Assembly (NCBI GenBank): GCA_945870325.1
Contig: CAMBRQ010000023.1
Coordinates: 1 to 39,898, forward strand
DNA: 39,898 nt
Direction: 5' to 3'
From: an uncultured Dorea sp.
Lineage (GTDB): Bacteria > Bacillota > Clostridia > Lachnospirales > Lachnospiraceae
Shown: piece by piece, positions 23,734-33,303 of the stretch
Numbering within the stretch: position 1 is the stretch's first letter
Layout: each line of letters begins with the position of its first letter
Position numbers and translations under genes: made by a program
The notes under the pieces: model-generated
The model's input: the letters and a program-made list of their open reading frames with translations, nothing else
Databases searched by the model: none
Told to the model about the DNA's origin: nothing

Positions 23734-24540
23734 TTAGATATTACCGGCAAGCAATGTAGCCAGATAATAGATAATCGGTGCTGTGAATATTACACTGTCA
23801 AACCGATCCAGGATTCCGCCATGTCCCGGAATTAATTTTCCATAGTCCTTAATATCATGGTTACGCTTAATTGCTGACGCTGCCAGATCACCTACCTGAG
23901 AGATCATACCGCCAACACCACAGATAATTGCATAATGCAGTGGATTCGCCTCCGCTCCTCCCCACTGGTTCATAGCAAGCGCGAAGAGAATTCCAAGCAG
24001 TGCCGCACCCACAACTCCGCCGATTCCACCTTCTACAGACTTCTTTGGGCTGAGTTTTGGAGCCATCTTATGCTTGCCGATCAGCATTCCCACACAATAA
24101 GCACAAGTATCGCATCCCCAGGAACTTAAGAAGATCAGCCATACCACTACGCCGCCGTCCGGAAGCATCCTGGTCTGATATACGTAGGACAGCATAACTG
24201 CCACATAGAACAGCCCAAAGAATACAGTCATAACCTGCTCTGCCCTGAAAGTTGGATATGCAAACACATATACCGCCATTACCAAAACCAGGAACAGAAT
24301 CGTAAGCATCGTCACATATTCCATATGACCTGTCAAGAGGATTCCATAATAAGCGACCGCTGCCACGTAGCCAACGCCTCCTAATACTTTATTATGCACA
24401 TCAACAACCTTATATAATTCAGACATTCCGATCAAACTGATAATTCCAAGGAATGCAAATAACAGATTCCCGCCGAAGCCTACTGTCACAATCAGTATGA
24501 CCACCAATACGATTCCGCTTAACAGCCTTGTCTTAAACAT
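23734..24540 (-). CDS. cdsA: Phosphatidate cytidylyltransferase
   Basis: Makes CDP-diacylglycerol from phosphatidate and CTP for phospholipid synthesis. The 268-residue membrane protein has about eight helices and the C-terminal family signature around KDYGKLIPGHGGILDRFDS. It starts 7 bp after uppS, with AGGAGG overlapping the uppS 3' end. The 96-bp gap before dxr contains no clear terminator. Confidence 0.94.
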   Translation of the reverse strand: MFKTRLLSGIVLVVILIVTVGFGGNLLFAFLGIISLIGMSELYKVVDVHNKVLGGVGYVAAVAYYGILLTGHMEYVTMLTILFLVLVMAVYVFAYPTFRAEQVMTVFFGLFYVAVMLSYVYQTRMLPDGGVVVWLIFLSSWGCDTCAYCVGMLIGKHKMAPKLSPKKSVEGGIGGVVGAALLGILFALAMNQWGGAEANPLHYAIICGVGGMISQVGDLAASAIKRNHDIKDYGKLIPGHGGILDRFDSVIFTAPIIYYLATLLAGNI

Positions 24541-24547
24541 CTTATCT

Positions 24548-25255
24548 CTATTCCTCCTTCACTCCACCATAACGCCGGTCTCTGGCATTGTACTGCTCGA
24601 TTGCCCTTGTCAACTCTTCCTTCGTAAAGTCCGGCCATGGAACATCTGTAAAATAAAATTCTGTATATGCAAGCTGCCACAACAGATAATTGGAAAGCCT
24701 CAGTTCCCCGCTGGTACGGATCAGCAGATCCGGATCAGGAATATCATGGGTATCCAAATAACGCTCCAGCACCTGCTCATCTATCTGCTCCGGTACAACT
24801 TTTCCATCCACACAATCTCTTGCAAGCATTCTTACCGCACGGATAATCTCATCCCTGCTCCCATAATTAATCGCGATCTGAAAATTCAGACCACCGTTAT
24901 TCTTCGTAGCCTCCTCAAGTTCCAGAATCCTGCTCCTGATATCTTCATCCAGTCTTGTGATATCTCCAATGACCCGGACCTTCATATCATTCTTTGCCGC
25001 CGTCTTAAGACAAGTCTTCATATAGTTCCTTAACAGCTTCATCAGAGCATCCACTTCGTCCTTTGGACGATTCCAATTCTCCGTGGAGAATGCATACACC
25101 GTTAAATACTTGATTCCCATGCGCCAGGCATCTTCGCAGATACGTTCTACGTTCTTACTGCCCTGGGCATGACCGTAATTACGAGGCATTCCCTTAGACT
25201 TCGCCCAGCGGCCATTCCCATCTAATATAATCGCAACATGCTGCGGTATATTCAT
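24548..25255 (-). CDS. uppS: Isoprenyl (undecaprenyl) diphosphate synthase
   Basis: Condenses isopentenyl diphosphate units in cis to the C55 lipid carrier for cell-wall synthesis. It is 235 residues long, with the catalytic start HVAIILDGNGRWAKSKGMPR (Asp of DGNGRW binds magnesium), YAFSTENWNRP, and the C-terminal RTSGELRLSNYLLWQ and ARDRRYGG. The start at 25255 has AAGGAG 9 nt upstream; the longer frame to 25345 would have no ribosome site and would reach back to the end of frr. Confidence 0.95.
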   Translation of the reverse strand: MNIPQHVAIILDGNGRWAKSKGMPRNYGHAQGSKNVERICEDAWRMGIKYLTVYAFSTENWNRPKDEVDALMKLLRNYMKTCLKTAAKNDMKVRVIGDITRLDEDIRSRILELEEATKNNGGLNFQIAINYGSRDEIIRAVRMLARDCVDGKVVPEQIDEQVLERYLDTHDIPDPDLLIRTSGELRLSNYLLWQLAYTEFYFTDVPWPDFTKEELTRAIEQYNARDRRYGGVKEE

Positions 25256-25344
25256 AGTTCCAATCTCCTTCCATAGAGAAAGACGTGTTGCATGAACGAA
25301 AGGACAGACCCTCCGCAAAGGCTTTTGGTCTGCCCCCTCTCTCA

Positions 25345-25896
25345 TTAAACAGTCATTACTTCTTTTGATTTTACTTCTACTGCCTTGTCAACTTCTTTGA
25401 TATACTTATCAGTCAGTTTCTGTAACTGTTCTCCCATATCCTTGATCTCATCCTCTGAGATATCAGATCCTTTCAGTTTCTTGAAAGCATCGTTACCGTC
25501 ACGGCGGATGTTACGGATAGCAACCTTCGCTGCTTCTCCTTTCTTCTTAACATCCTTCACCAGTTCTTTTCTGCGTTCCTCAGTCAGTTCCGGGAATACA
25601 AGGCGGATGGTCGAACCGTCATTGGTAGGGTTAATTCCAAGGTCTGATACCTGGATCGCTTTCTCAATCACCTTCAGCATACTCTTCTCCCATGGCTGGA
25701 TCTGAATCATACGCGGTTCAGGAACAGATACGTTCGCCACCTGCTGAATCGGAGATGGTGCTCCATAGTAATCAACCATAATCTTATTCAATACATTCGG
25801 ATTCGCACGTCCGGCTCTGATGGTTCCCAGATCCCCATCCAGGTTTGCCATCGTCTTCTTCATCTTGTCTTCGTATACCTGTAATCTTTCATTCAT
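25345..25896 (-). CDS. frr: Ribosome recycling factor
   Basis: Splits post-termination ribosomes together with EF-G. At 183 residues it has family length, with typical motifs GTIRAGRANPNVLNKIMVDYYGA, cut here to its core RAGRANPNVL, then ISVPEPR-like VSVPEPRMIQIQPWEKSM and TEERRKELVK. GGGAGG precedes the ATG. It lies 22 bp after pyrH, the usual order. Confidence 0.97.
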   Translation of the reverse strand: MNERLQVYEDKMKKTMANLDGDLGTIRAGRANPNVLNKIMVDYYGAPSPIQQVANVSVPEPRMIQIQPWEKSMLKVIEKAIQVSDLGINPTNDGSTIRLVFPELTEERRKELVKDVKKKGEAAKVAIRNIRRDGNDAFKKLKGSDISEDEIKDMGEQLQKLTDKYIKEVDKAVEVKSKEVMTV

Positions 25897-25918
25897 AGTT
25901 TCTTGTCCTCCCTTATTC

Positions 25919-26614
25919 TTATACAGTTACTTTCGTTCCTGTAAATGTTCCTGTCATCGTCTCTACAATACTATTCTCTTCATTCAGCCCGAATACCAGC
26001 ATCGGCATCTTGTTCTCCAGGCACATGATGGATGCAGTCAAATCTACTGCCATCAACTTCTGATCAATGATCTCCTGGATAGAAATCTCATCATACTTCT
26101 TCGCATCCGGATTCACCTTCGGATCACTGTCATAGATTCCATCAATCGCCTTAGCCAGAAGCATAGCATCTGCCTCAATCTCAATCGCACGAAGCACAGC
26201 ACCTGTATCCGTTGAAAAATAAGGATGTCCGGTTCCTCCTGCGAAGAAGATTACCTTGCCTTCATTCAGTGCCTCAACTGCTGCATCCTTAGAGAATAAG
26301 GTGGTAAATGCACCACATACAAAAGGTGTGAATACTTCTGTCTTCATCCCTGCATAACGGAAGATATCAGATACATAGATACAGTTCATAACCGTAGCCA
26401 GCATCCCGATCTGGTCAGCCTTTACACGGTCGATTGTCTCACTGGTTCTTCCTCTCCAGAAGTTACCGCCTCCGGTAACAATGGCAACCTGGATACCGTC
26501 ATCTACTAACTGCTTCACCTGCTTGGCTACTCCCATGCAGGTTGCTTCATCGAATCCTGTCTTTTTATCACCTGCGAGGGCTTCCCCGCTGAGTTTCAAC
26601 AATACTCTTTTCAT
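25919..26614 (-). CDS. pyrH: UMP kinase
   Basis: Phosphorylates UMP to UDP. It is 231 residues from the chosen start: MKRVLLKLSGEALAG, the phosphate loop GGGNFWRG, and DAAVEALNEGKVIFFAGGTG further on. The start at 26614 has AAGGAG 9 nt upstream; the ATG at 26635 lies before that site. A likely -10 (TATACT) lies between the MATE terminator and the gene, so pyrH probably begins its own transcript here instead of being driven from rpsB-tsf. Confidence 0.95.
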   Translation of the reverse strand: MKRVLLKLSGEALAGDKKTGFDEATCMGVAKQVKQLVDDGIQVAIVTGGGNFWRGRTSETIDRVKADQIGMLATVMNCIYVSDIFRYAGMKTEVFTPFVCGAFTTLFSKDAAVEALNEGKVIFFAGGTGHPYFSTDTGAVLRAIEIEADAMLLAKAIDGIYDSDPKVNPDAKKYDEISIQEIIDQKLMAVDLTASIMCLENKMPMLVFGLNEENSIVETMTGTFTGTKVTV

Positions 26615-26682
26615 AGTCTTGTACTCCTTGTCCATGTTCTATTATGCCTTCGCATACTTGTAATAAAGTATAGCATATGAAT

Positions 26683-26717
26683 AAAAAAAAGGGAATATGC
26701 TTCCGCAACATTCCCTT
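26683..26717 (-). terminator. Terminator of the MATE gene
   Basis: Minus-strand GGGAAT (26715-26710) pairs with ATTCCC (26696-26691), and eight T follow (26690-26683). It isolates pyrH from the accessory genes upstream. Confidence 0.85.
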
Positions 26718-26742
26718 GAAATTGTGCTATACGCAAATTATG

Positions 26743-28074
26743 TTATGAAGACTGTTTTTGCTTCATAATACGAAAATACATTATCAAAAGCAAGGTAGAT
26801 GCCAAAACCCAAGCCGTTGGACTAGCAAGGCAGATGCCAGTGTAACTGCCATAATGGGAGCCTACAACTGCGGCTGTACTTCGACCGATAAGTTCTGCAA
26901 TTCCGGCCGTCATGGGGAGCAGTCCATATCCCATCCCCTGTATTCCGTTGCGGTAGAGATTCACAATAACCAGAATGACAGCAGAAACGCCAACACATTT
27001 TAAGTAAATATCCACATAATTCATAATCTCATTTACATTCTCAGATACGAACAACACCGTCAGATATTTGCCGCCAAAGAAAACGGCAGCACCTGTAATA
27101 ACCGCATATATCTCTCCCATCCATGTAGCACTGCGAAATCCCTGCCTGATACGGTCAATCCTTCCAGCACCTATATTCTGAGCACAATAGGTAGACATAG
27201 TAGTTCCAAAAGCAACATATGCCTGAGATACAATCTGATCAATCTTCACTGCTGCTGAAAATCCTGCAACTGCAACCGATCCTAAGATATTAAGCGCTGA
27301 CTGGACTACAATTGTTCCAATCGCCGTAATGGAGTATTGGAACGCCATAGGGAATCCAACCCTCATCTGCCACTTGGCCAGATCCCAGTTCATTTTCCAC
27401 TCTTCTTTGCGAAGACGTAATACCGGAACCTTTTTCCAGATGTATACCAGGCACAACAAGCCGGAGATTCCCTGGGAGATTACCGTTGCATACGCGGCAC
27501 CCGCCGCTCCCATATGAAACATCACGATAAATACCAGATCCAGTACAATATTTAAACATGCAGACAGTATTAAAAAATACAGCGGACGCTTGCTGTCGCC
27601 GATGGCTCTTAGAATACTTGCGAGTAGATTGTAGAGTACCTGAGCCACAATTCCTCCGCAGATTACCATAATGTAACTGTATGCCTGACCATACATGTCG
27701 TCAGGGGTATTCATCCATCTTAAAATATTCTTCATCATAGCCATACTCAGTATCGTAAGCGTAATGGATACCACTGCCGATAAGATCGCCGCTGATGCAA
27801 CTGACTGGCGCATAGCCTTCAGATTCCCCGACCCATAATGCTGTGCTGTGATAACAGTGAATCCTGCTGTCATTCCAAGCAGAAATCCAAGAATCAGGAA
27901 CATAATCGTTCCGCAGGAACCAACTGCCGCTAATGCCTCATTTCCCACGAATTTGCCGACAATAATCGTATCTGCCATACTGTAAAATTGCTGAAAGACA
28001 TTTCCGATGAAGATGGGAATCGTGAAGTTCAATATTATTTTCGCCGGGCTGCCTGTTGTCATATCTCTTTCCAC
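26743..28074 (-). CDS. MATE-family multidrug/sodium efflux transporter
   Basis: A 443-residue, twelve-helix antiporter with two homologous halves. The N-terminus ERDMTTGSPAKIILNFTIP and FQQFYSMADTIIVGKFVG is typical of the MATE group common in Clostridia. It exports drugs or metabolites by sodium or proton antiport; the substrate is unknown. The GTG at 28074 was chosen because AGGAGG lies 8 nt upstream. The ATG at 28104 has no ribosome site. It lies alone between two terminators. Confidence 0.9.
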   Translation of the reverse strand: MERDMTTGSPAKIILNFTIPIFIGNVFQQFYSMADTIIVGKFVGNEALAAVGSCGTIMFLILGFLLGMTAGFTVITAQHYGSGNLKAMRQSVASAAILSAVVSITLTILSMAMMKNILRWMNTPDDMYGQAYSYIMVICGGIVAQVLYNLLASILRAIGDSKRPLYFLILSACLNIVLDLVFIVMFHMGAAGAAYATVISQGISGLLCLVYIWKKVPVLRLRKEEWKMNWDLAKWQMRVGFPMAFQYSITAIGTIVVQSALNILGSVAVAGFSAAVKIDQIVSQAYVAFGTTMSTYCAQNIGAGRIDRIRQGFRSATWMGEIYAVITGAAVFFGGKYLTVLFVSENVNEIMNYVDIYLKCVGVSAVILVIVNLYRNGIQGMGYGLLPMTAGIAELIGRSTAAVVGSHYGSYTGICLASPTAWVLASTLLLIMYFRIMKQKQSS

Positions 28075-28133
28075 ACAAACTTCCTCCTGTCTCACTTTTT
28101 CCATACCAAAGTTTTCATAATAAAACGCAATCG

Positions 28134-28163
28134 AAAAGACCCCTAACTAAAATGGGGTCTTTT
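28134..28163 (-). terminator. Terminator of the molybdenum hydroxylase operon
   Basis: AAAAGACCCC (28163-28154 on the minus strand) pairs perfectly with GGGGTCTTTT (28143-28134). The stem begins inside the last codons of the Mo-subunit gene and ends in a T-run. Confidence 0.85.
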
Positions 28164-30450
28164 CAGCATTTTTACTTCTTTCTAGAATTCCCATTGCAAT
28201 CTTCTCGCTGGTAATCGGAAGTTCTTTGAACCAAAGTCCGGTTGCATTAAAAATCGCATGGGCCAGCGCCGGAGCCGGTGTATTAATGACAATCTCTCCG
28301 ATGGACTTCGCACCGAACGGACCACTCTCTTCATAACTGCTCTCGAATTCCACGCGCATTCTTCCGGTATCCAACCGCGTAGGCACCTTATACTGCATAA
28401 AGGAGTTATTACGAAGCCTTCCTTTGTCATCGTACTGGATGTCTTCGTACAAAGTCATGCCAATGCCCTGTGCCAGGCCTCCTTCTGTCTGGACTCTTGC
28501 CAGATTCGGATTCACAACAGTTCCACAATCTACAACTGCCGCATAGTCAAGGATCTCAACGTGTCCAGTCTCTTTGTCCAGTTCGATCTCAACGGCTCCA
28601 GCCATGAAAGGCGGCGGCGACAACGGAGAACTATTACTCTCTGTCACCTGAAGCGCATGGTTATTGCCTACCATAGATTTAAAGCCTACTTCTGCAAGTG
28701 ATACAGATGCAGACTGATCCAAAGTTTCCACCCGGTCTCCCGCAAATACTAACTTTTCTGCAGATGTTTCCAGCATCTCTCCTGCCACTTCCAGAATCCT
28801 CTCTTTCAACTGAGCACAGGCACGCTCCACAGCCTTGCCTGTTACATAGGTGGTACTAGATGCATAAGATCCCGAATCATATGGCGAGGAATCCGTATCC
28901 GCTCCCAGAACTGCAATATCCTCCACAGAGCACTCCATGCACTCTGCAGCCATCTGTGCTAATATAGTATCGCATCCGGTTCCCATATCCGCTGCTGCAA
29001 TTAACAGAGTGTAACTTCCATCTTCATTCAATTTGATTGTCGCCGAGCCTACATCCACTGCTGCAATTCCCGATCCCTGCATTGCCATGGCGATTCCTAC
29101 ACTTCGTACTTTGCCATTCCCCATATCCCTGCAAGGATGTTTGTCCTTCCAGCCAATCATAGATGCCGCACGCTCAAGACACCTGTCCAAAGCACAACTA
29201 TTGGTCTGCTCTCCGTAGTATGCCGGCATAACCTGTCCTTCACGTACCATATTCTTCTCCCGCAGTTCTACCGGATCCATTCCCAGCCTGTCAGCCAGTT
29301 CATTCACGGCTGACTCTACAGCGAAGATACCCTGCGTCGCACCATAGCCTCTGTATGCGCCCGCCGACATGACATTCGTATACACTACATCATAGGCAAA
29401 GCGATGGGCTTCCAAAGAACCGTAGAGCGGAATGGATTTGTGTCCGGACAAACCAACCGTAGTAGGGCCATGCTCGCCGTATGCTCCCGTATTCGACAGA
29501 GTATAGACATCCATTGCGCGGATTCTTCCATCCTTCATCGCTCCTACTTTCACAGTTACTTCCATCTCATGTCTTGGAGAAGATGCCACCTGAGACTCTT
29601 CTCTGGTAAAGATCATCTTCGATGGTTTCCCGGTCTTCCAGGTTACAAATGCAGGGAATACTTCTGCCACTACCGTCTGCTTCGCGCCGAATCCTCCTCC
29701 GATTCTAGGCTTCATAACCCGGATCTTAGACTTCGGGATTCCAAGCGCCTTGGCCAAGATTCTACGAACATGGAATACGATCTGGGTAGAACTGAATATA
29801 TTCAATCTTCCGTATGCATCCATATAACAAGCGGTACGGAATGTCTCCATCATTGCCTGCTGATTTGCCTTGGTATGATAAGTACCTTCCACAACCACAT
29901 CACAATCTTTTAGCACTGCATCCACATCTCCATTGTGAGATTCATCGCTCGCACATAAATTTCTCTGATTATCCGCCCCTACCGGACATAAGACCACCCA
30001 GTTATCTTCCGGATGCACCAGTATCGGGTTATCCATTGCCTGATGGAAATCCAGAATCGCAGGCAGCACCTCATATTCTACTTTAATCAGACGAAGGGCC
30101 CGGTCTACGCACGCTTCATTCTCCCCGGCAACAATCGCTACCGGATCTCCCACGTAACGAACATGACGATCTAGAATCAGGCGGTCCTGCGGACTTGGCT
30201 CCGGATAAGTCTGTCCTGCCATCGTGAATCTCTCCTGTGGCACATCTTCCCAGGTATAGATTACTTCAATCCCCGGAACCTTTAAGGCAACATCCGTCTT
30301 GACAGAGAGGATATTCGCATTGGCATGAGGGCTTCTAAGCACCTTCACAATCAGGCAGTCCTTAGGTGCCAGATCATCCATGAATACCGGCTTACCCGTA
30401 ACTAATGCCATCGCATCCTTCTTCCTGACAGGCTGACTGACTACTCGCAT
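28147..30450 (-). CDS. Xanthine dehydrogenase-type molybdenum hydroxylase, Mo-binding subunit
   Basis: Catalytic subunit that hydroxylates purines or other heterocycles at the molybdopterin centre. It is 767 residues, the usual size for the separate large subunit. It begins with the hammerhead domain (VTGKPVFMDDLAPKDCLIVK). Further along are the Mo-cofactor motifs GGGFGAKQTV, AGAYRGYGATQ and, near the end, GPFGAKSIGE with the catalytic Glu. In Clostridia such enzymes may carry a labile selenium ligand, but sequence alone cannot prove this. Its start overlaps the FeS-subunit gene by 10 bp. The gene next to the operon's start is a purine permease, which supports xanthine or a related purine as substrate. 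Confidence 0.9.
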   Translation of the reverse strand: MRVVSQPVRKKDAMALVTGKPVFMDDLAPKDCLIVKVLRSPHANANILSVKTDVALKVPGIEVIYTWEDVPQERFTMAGQTYPEPSPQDRLILDRHVRYVGDPVAIVAGENEACVDRALRLIKVEYEVLPAILDFHQAMDNPILVHPEDNWVVLCPVGADNQRNLCASDESHNGDVDAVLKDCDVVVEGTYHTKANQQAMMETFRTACYMDAYGRLNIFSSTQIVFHVRRILAKALGIPKSKIRVMKPRIGGGFGAKQTVVAEVFPAFVTWKTGKPSKMIFTREESQVASSPRHEMEVTVKVGAMKDGRIRAMDVYTLSNTGAYGEHGPTTVGLSGHKSIPLYGSLEAHRFAYDVVYTNVMSAGAYRGYGATQGIFAVESAVNELADRLGMDPVELREKNMVREGQVMPAYYGEQTNSCALDRCLERAASMIGWKDKHPCRDMGNGKVRSVGIAMAMQGSGIAAVDVGSATIKLNEDGSYTLLIAAADMGTGCDTILAQMAAECMECSVEDIAVLGADTDSSPYDSGSYASSTTYVTGKAVERACAQLKERILEVAGEMLETSAEKLVFAGDRVETLDQSASVSLAEVGFKSMVGNNHALQVTESNSSPLSPPPFMAGAVEIELDKETGHVEILDYAAVVDCGTVVNPNLARVQTEGGLAQGIGMTLYEDIQYDDKGRLRNNSFMQYKVPTRLDTGRMRVEFESSYEESGPFGAKSIGEIVINTPAPALAHAIFNATGLWFKELPITSEKIAMGILERSKNAEKTPF

Positions 30451-30914
30451 GATTCTCCCCCTCTTCTCCGATACTCTAAGAATTGCTTTATCGCCCTTAA
30501 CTGACCTTCATAGCCGGAACATCTGCATAGATTTCCCGCCAGGTACTCCTTGATTTCCTCTTCGGAAGGATCTGGATTCTCCCGAAACAATGCAATCGCA
30601 TTCATAATCATCCCCGGATTGCAGAAACCACACTGCTCCGCCCCCTGGTCTGCAACAAATGCGCCAAATTCCTCTGCCTCTTTCTGAAGTCCTTCCAGCG
30701 TCTCCACACGGTGACCGTCTGCTCTTGCAGTCAAAAGCGAACAGGACAGAATCGGCTTGCCATCCAGGAATACCGTGCATAATCCGCAATTGGAGGTCTC
30801 ACAGCCACGTTTCACACTATAACAGCCATGAGATCTTACATAATCAATCAACAACTGATCGCTGTTAATCTCATCTTCTCTGGTCTTTCCGTTCAATACG
30901 ATTTTAACCTTCAT
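30441..30914 (-). CDS. Xanthine dehydrogenase-type FeS subunit
   Basis: A 157-residue electron-transfer subunit with two [2Fe-2S] clusters: a plant-ferredoxin-type set (Cys38, Cys43, Cys46, Cys58 in GCETSNCGLC and LSC) and the C-terminal set (Cys95, Cys98, Cys130, Cys132 in CGFCNPG and CRCSGY). All eight ligands are present. It lies 2 bp after the FAD-subunit gene and overlaps the Mo-subunit gene, in the usual FAD-FeS-Mo order. Confidence 0.93.
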   Translation of the reverse strand: MKVKIVLNGKTREDEINSDQLLIDYVRSHGCYSVKRGCETSNCGLCTVFLDGKPILSCSLLTARADGHRVETLEGLQKEAEEFGAFVADQGAEQCGFCNPGMIMNAIALFRENPDPSEEEIKEYLAGNLCRCSGYEGQLRAIKQFLEYRRRGGESCE

Positions 30915-30916
30915 GG

Positions 30917-31741
30917 CTATACCTCTCCTCCTCTCTCCTGCAATGTACTAAGACACCGGAATAGCAGAACCTCTGCCAGATGACTCCGATACTCGGCACT
31001 GGCACGCATATTGCTGTCCATTGGTATATCCTTCGCTAATCCAGCCGCCAGACTTCTAAGGTCTTCTTTCGTATAGGCGCCCTTTCTTAGTCGCATAACC
31101 TCTTCAGTTCCAATCTCAATACGAATCGCACGTCCCGGTCTTGCACCTGCCACAACATAGCCCCGGCAGTTATCTGTCTGCCCGGACAATGCTGCCGCAC
31201 AAGCCAGTACCGGGAAATCCGTCTTCGCATTCCGATGTGTCATATAAACACATTTTACAGGTGTCTTCTTTACAATAATGCGAACCAGAATGTCCCTGTC
31301 TCTCTTTATCCCAACAAACTGTTCCAGCGGGATTACACCGCTCTGATACAATTCAACATACGTATCTAACGCAAGAAAACAAGTCAATACATCGGAGAAA
31401 CCGAATCTTCCGAAGATACTGCCCCCTATCGTAGCCAGATTCCGAAACTGTACGCCTACAATATCCTTCACACAATCTCTGATTGCTCCATTCGTCCACT
31501 CGTTCAGCCTCGGATGCAGTTCTAACTGCCGAAGCGTTACCATGCACCCTATAGAGAAAGAGTCTTCTGTCTCTTCGATGGTATCCAGCCCCAGTCCAGA
31601 CAGATCAATTGCCTTCTGAACCGTCCGATCAGACATCTTAAGCCACAGCATACCTCCCAGTATACAGTTAGACTTCTTCTGATTCAGTTCATATGCCTGC
31701 TCAAGGCTCTCTGCTTTTACATATTCTTTGATCTTCAACAT
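30917..31741 (-). CDS. Xanthine dehydrogenase-type FAD-binding subunit
   Basis: A 274-residue FAD subunit that passes electrons to the external acceptor. It shows the FAD-contact motif ATIGGSIFGRFGFSDVLTCF, a variant of the family ATxGGN motif with Ser in place of the Asn, and the N-terminal LGGMLWLKMSDR. The start at 31741 has GGAGG 9 nt upstream; longer frames include that site. It is the first of three tightly packed subunit genes behind the permease. Confidence 0.9.
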   Translation of the reverse strand: MLKIKEYVKAESLEQAYELNQKKSNCILGGMLWLKMSDRTVQKAIDLSGLGLDTIEETEDSFSIGCMVTLRQLELHPRLNEWTNGAIRDCVKDIVGVQFRNLATIGGSIFGRFGFSDVLTCFLALDTYVELYQSGVIPLEQFVGIKRDRDILVRIIVKKTPVKCVYMTHRNAKTDFPVLACAAALSGQTDNCRGYVVAGARPGRAIRIEIGTEEVMRLRKGAYTKEDLRSLAAGLAKDIPMDSNMRASAEYRSHLAEVLLFRCLSTLQERGGEV

Positions 31742-31786
31742 AGTTTCCATCCTCCATAAGCATCCATGCAACACTCGCTATTCTAT

Positions 31787-33190
31787 CTACTCAGCCGCAT
31801 TCTCATCTTTTGGCAGTACGATATTGAGAATCATTGCAACCAATGCCGCCGGCACAATACCAGAACCTCCGAAGATTAACTGGATCGTATTCGGCAACTG
31901 AGCCAGAACTCCGCTATTTGATCCGATTCCATATCCAAGTCCCAGCGCAACTGACACGATTGTAATATTTCTTGCTGTCATCGGTTCCTTGGTAATTAAC
32001 TGGATACCGCTCACAACAATAGAAGAAAACATCATAACCGCTGCTCCGCCAAGCACGCTCTGAGGCATAATGGAGATCAACGCTGCCAGTTTCGGGAACA
32101 GACCGCACAGAATCAGGAATACGGCACCTGTTGCCAGCGCAAACCGATTCACGATCTTGGTCATCGTAACCAGTCCGACATTCTGGCTGAATGATGTATT
32201 CGGAAGCACGCCGAATAATGCAGCGAATGAAGAACCAATTCCATCACAAGTCACGCCGCCGGACAATTCTGTATCCGTAGCCTCACGTCCCATACCGCCT
32301 TCCATAACGCCAGAGATATCTCCAACAGTCTCAACCGCTGTTACAATGAACATAATCATGATTGGAAGAATTGCTCTCCAGTCGAATACCGGCTTAACCG
32401 GAAGCAGTTTTGGAAGTGAGATCCAGTCTGCCTGAGCCAGTTTATCCCAGTTCAGGACCCACGCCTTCGTATACTCTACGCCATCAGCATCCACGCCTGT
32501 AGTCGGCAAGACGATTCCCATAATCGCCGCTACGATATAGCCAACGATAATACCGATCAAGATAGAAGATGCACTGGTCATCCCCTTTGTGCAATGCTTC
32601 AGAACTACAATCACAATCAGTACGATTCCGCCAAGCAGAAGATTCTCAAGAGAACCGAAATCCGCTGCCGTATTGCCGCCTCCAAAGGAATTCACGCCCA
32701 CTGCGATCAGCGACAATCCAATGGATAATACAACCGTACCCGTAACAACCGCCGGGAAGAATCTCCTTAACGGCTTAATCAGGAAGCCCAATACCGTCTC
32801 AAAAAGTCCACCGATGATGGATGCACACATAATTGCTCCATAAGCCAGGACTCCACCGCCCATCACCTGCGCCACACTGTTGAACACGCCGATGAATCCG
32901 GAACTGGTTCCCATGATAATCGGCACTTTACCACCGATTGGTCCAATCGCATACAACTGAACTAACGTCACAATACCTGCCACTAACATCGCATTCTGCA
33001 GCAGATCTACCTGTAGATCTGCGAATTCGCTGCCTGCACCCATTCCACAGGCTCCGGTAATAATTAATAATGGGGTTAAGTTTCCTACAAACATCGCAAG
33101 TACATGCTGTAGTCCGAGAGGAATTGCTCTCTTTAATGGCAGTTTTCCATAAAATTCATATTCTGCACCTTTTTTCTCTGGTTTATTCAC
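31787..33190 (-). CDS. Purine (xanthine/uracil) permease, NCS2 family
   Basis: A 467-residue, about fourteen-helix nucleobase transporter with the NCS2 signature region VETVGDISGVMEG and the early segment LGLQHVLAMFVGNLTPLLII. By context it imports xanthine or urate-like purines for the hydroxylase encoded just downstream (45 bp). The start is a GTG at 33190 with AGGAG upstream; the TTG at 33220 precedes that site. No purine riboswitch was found in the 113-bp leader. Confidence 0.9.
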   Translation of the reverse strand: MNKPEKKGAEYEFYGKLPLKRAIPLGLQHVLAMFVGNLTPLLIITGACGMGAGSEFADLQVDLLQNAMLVAGIVTLVQLYAIGPIGGKVPIIMGTSSGFIGVFNSVAQVMGGGVLAYGAIMCASIIGGLFETVLGFLIKPLRRFFPAVVTGTVVLSIGLSLIAVGVNSFGGGNTAADFGSLENLLLGGIVLIVIVVLKHCTKGMTSASSILIGIIVGYIVAAIMGIVLPTTGVDADGVEYTKAWVLNWDKLAQADWISLPKLLPVKPVFDWRAILPIMIMFIVTAVETVGDISGVMEGGMGREATDTELSGGVTCDGIGSSFAALFGVLPNTSFSQNVGLVTMTKIVNRFALATGAVFLILCGLFPKLAALISIMPQSVLGGAAVMMFSSIVVSGIQLITKEPMTARNITIVSVALGLGYGIGSNSGVLAQLPNTIQLIFGGSGIVPAALVAMILNIVLPKDENAAE

Positions 33191-33303
33191 TGTTCTCTCT
33201 CCTTTTGTAAATTTATTCAATCGTAGGAAGTATAACTTAAAATAGGGATTTTGTATAGATTTTCTTACGAATTTAGCAGAAAAACCTTGAAGGATTCCCC
33301 ATT

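Noticed and set aside
33191..33303. Purine riboswitch before the xanthine permease
   Set aside because: The leader is short and shows none of the conserved three-helix purine aptamer elements.
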